Source: Gammaproteobacteria bacterium (GTDB lineage Bacteria > Pseudomonadota > Gammaproteobacteria > Pseudomonadales > Porticoccaceae). Taken from it: 64,000 bases of DNA. A program made the translations under genes and the position numbers. The stretch's first letter is position 1, and every line of letters starts with the position of its first letter. The stretch covers positions 62,001-126,000 of the forward strand of contig JADJET010000022.1 in the NCBI GenBank assembly GCA_016708925.1, written 5' to 3'. Below are positions 62,849-64,000 of the stretch, in pieces. Below the pieces are notes generated by a model that did no database searches, had not been told where the DNA came from, and saw only the letters and a program-made list of their open reading frames with translations.

Positions 62849-64000
62849 ATGAAAATCGCCATCCTCGGCGCTGGCTACGTCGGCCTCAACACCGCCGCCG
62901 CGCTCGCCTACCTCGGCCACCAGGTGCTGGTCATTGACAAGGACAGGGCGCGCATCCATGGCCTCGATCACGGCTGCAACCCGCTCCACGAACCCGGCCT
63001 CGACAACCTGCTGGCCACCTGCAAGGACCGGCTCATCTTCAGCACCAACACCACGGCCGTGGCCGATGCCGACATCATCTTCATCGCCGTGGGCACCCCC
63101 GCCGCCCAGAACGGCGAAGCCCATATCGGGTTTGTCGAGGATGCCGCGCGTGAAGTGGCCGGCGAGTTGCACCCGCACCACACGCCCACCCTGGTGGTGA
63201 AATCCACCGTACCCATCGGCACCGGCCGGCGGGTCCGCCACGTGGTCGAGCGCACGCTGAAAAGCCGCGGCGTGCAGGCCAACATCAAAATCGCCGCCAA
63301 CCCGGAGTTCCTGCGCGAAGGCACTGCCCTCCGCGACACCCTGTACCCGGATCGCATCGTCGTCGGCGCCGAAGACAGCGCGACCCACGCCGTCATGCGC
63401 GCCCTGTATCAGCCGCTGCTGGCGCAGGATTTCGTTCCGCCACCCGGGCTGCCCCGCCCCGACGGCTATCAGTTGCCGCCGCTGGTGACCACCGACCCCA
63501 CCAGCGCCGAGATGATCAAATACGTCGCCAACGCCTTTCTGGCCGTCAAGCTCAGCTACATCAACGAAATTGCCGCGCTGTGCGAGCGCGTCGGCGCGGA
63601 CGTCGGTGAAGTCGCCCATGGCATCGGACTCGACCGCCGCATCGGCCGCGACTACCTCGACGCCGGCCCCGGCTGGGGCGGGAGCTGCCTCCCCAAGGAC
63701 ACCTCCGCCCTGCTCGCCGTGGCCGAGGAATACGGCGACAGCCTGCTGCTGGTCGCCGCCGCCCGCGAGGTAAACCAACGCCAGCGCCAGCGCATCGTCG
63801 AAAAGCTGCAAAGCGAACTCAAGGTGCTGCGCGGCTCCACCATCGGCATCCTCGGCCTCGCCTTCAAGGAGGGCACCGGCGACCTGCGGGATTCGCCCGC
63901 ACTCGACATCATCGAGCTGTTACTGGCACGAGGCGCCCATTTGCGGCTGCACGATCCCGCCGCCATCCCCGCGGCCCGCGAGCTGTTGCAGCACGATGAC
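62849..64000 (+). CDS. UDP-glucose/GDP-mannose dehydrogenase family (3' end cut)
   Basis: 384 codons are visible and the frame runs off the right edge; full family members are about 430-450 residues. Rossmann ILGAGYVGLNTAAALAYLGH at the N-terminus, VKSTVPIGTG, ANPEFLREGTA, the Lys in EMIKYVANAFLAVKLSYINE, and the catalytic Cys in GPGWGGSCLPKD near residue 275 (family usually FGGSCFPKD). Oxidises a nucleotide sugar to a uronic acid for surface polysaccharide. Start ATG at 62849 has a weak ribosome site. Confidence 0.94.
   Translation, partial: MKIAILGAGYVGLNTAAALAYLGHQVLVIDKDRARIHGLDHGCNPLHEPGLDNLLATCKDRLIFSTNTTAVADADIIFIAVGTPAAQNGEAHIGFVEDAAREVAGELHPHHTPTLVVKSTVPIGTGRRVRHVVERTLKSRGVQANIKIAANPEFLREGTALRDTLYPDRIVVGAEDSATHAVMRALYQPLLAQDFVPPPGLPRPDGYQLPPLVTTDPTSAEMIKYVANAFLAVKLSYINEIAALCERVGADVGEVAHGIGLDRRIGRDYLDAGPGWGGSCLPKDTSALLAVAEEYGDSLLLVAAAREVNQRQRQRIVEKLQSELKVLRGSTIGILGLAFKEGTGDLRDSPALDIIELLLARGAHLRLHDPAAIPAARELLQHDD

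Overview
The window reads as a high-GC chromosome segment of a gammaproteobacterium. The support is gene order and family content: xseB-ispA-dxs, fxsA next to groES-groEL, ampD-ampE close to nadC with a DUF1631 gene between, DinG, exonuclease I, a class I fumarase and an OmpA porin. An environmental, catabolically versatile lineage fits the many short-chain dehydrogenases (SDRs), two luciferase-like monooxygenases and a ketone-carboxylase-type operon. I cannot place it below class. No tRNA, rRNA, CRISPR array, intact insertion sequence or prophage was seen.

Left part (1-16.4 kb). A tightly overlapping leftward operon encodes an acetophenone/acetone-carboxylase-like enzyme: two HyuA-type ATPase subunits, a small zinc-ribbon subunit and a HyuB-type subunit, followed by a fifth gene cut by the window edge. 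A tandem palindromic operator lies upstream of the first gene. Then come rimO, a three-gene unit (DUF7064-like protein, APH-like kinase, DUF6285-like protein) behind an aldo/keto reductase, an amino-acid permease and an SDR. Two wrecked small loci follow: a frameshifted cytochrome c oxidase subunit IV-like gene and an AbrB/MazE antitoxin whose PIN toxin is truncated.

Middle part (16.4-31.5 kb) is a catabolic block: an MFS carrier, five more SDRs (two of them a tandem duplicate), two flavin/F420 luciferase-like oxidoreductases, a Zn alcohol dehydrogenase, an amidohydrolase, two metallo-beta-lactamase-fold hydrolases, an alpha/beta hydrolase, a DUF2889 protein and two dodecin-like proteins. Together these could oxidise and hydrolyse alicyclic, steroid-like or xenobiotic substrates, but the substrate cannot be read from sequence.

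Right part (32-64 kb) is mostly housekeeping: an RND efflux pair, bioD, an enoyl-CoA hydratase, an HNH nuclease, xseB-ispA-dxs, dinG, an acyltransferase, pyrB, exonuclease I, ompA, fumarase, groESL with a heat-shock promoter, fxsA, ampG, a cobalamin adenosyltransferase, ampE-ampD, a DUF1631 protein, nadC and a UDP-sugar dehydrogenase cut by the right edge.

The most interesting non-coding feature is at about 38.6-38.9 kb, leftward strand. It is a chain of hairpins, nearly all with GGA in the loop, ended by a rho-independent terminator, which is the architecture of CsrB/RsmZ-type RNAs that sequester CsrA/RsmA. Other oddities are a 125-base stretch without A or T carrying 16-G and 17-C runs, directly upstream of a collapsed alanine/glycine:cation symporter remnant, and three copies of a REP-like palindrome.
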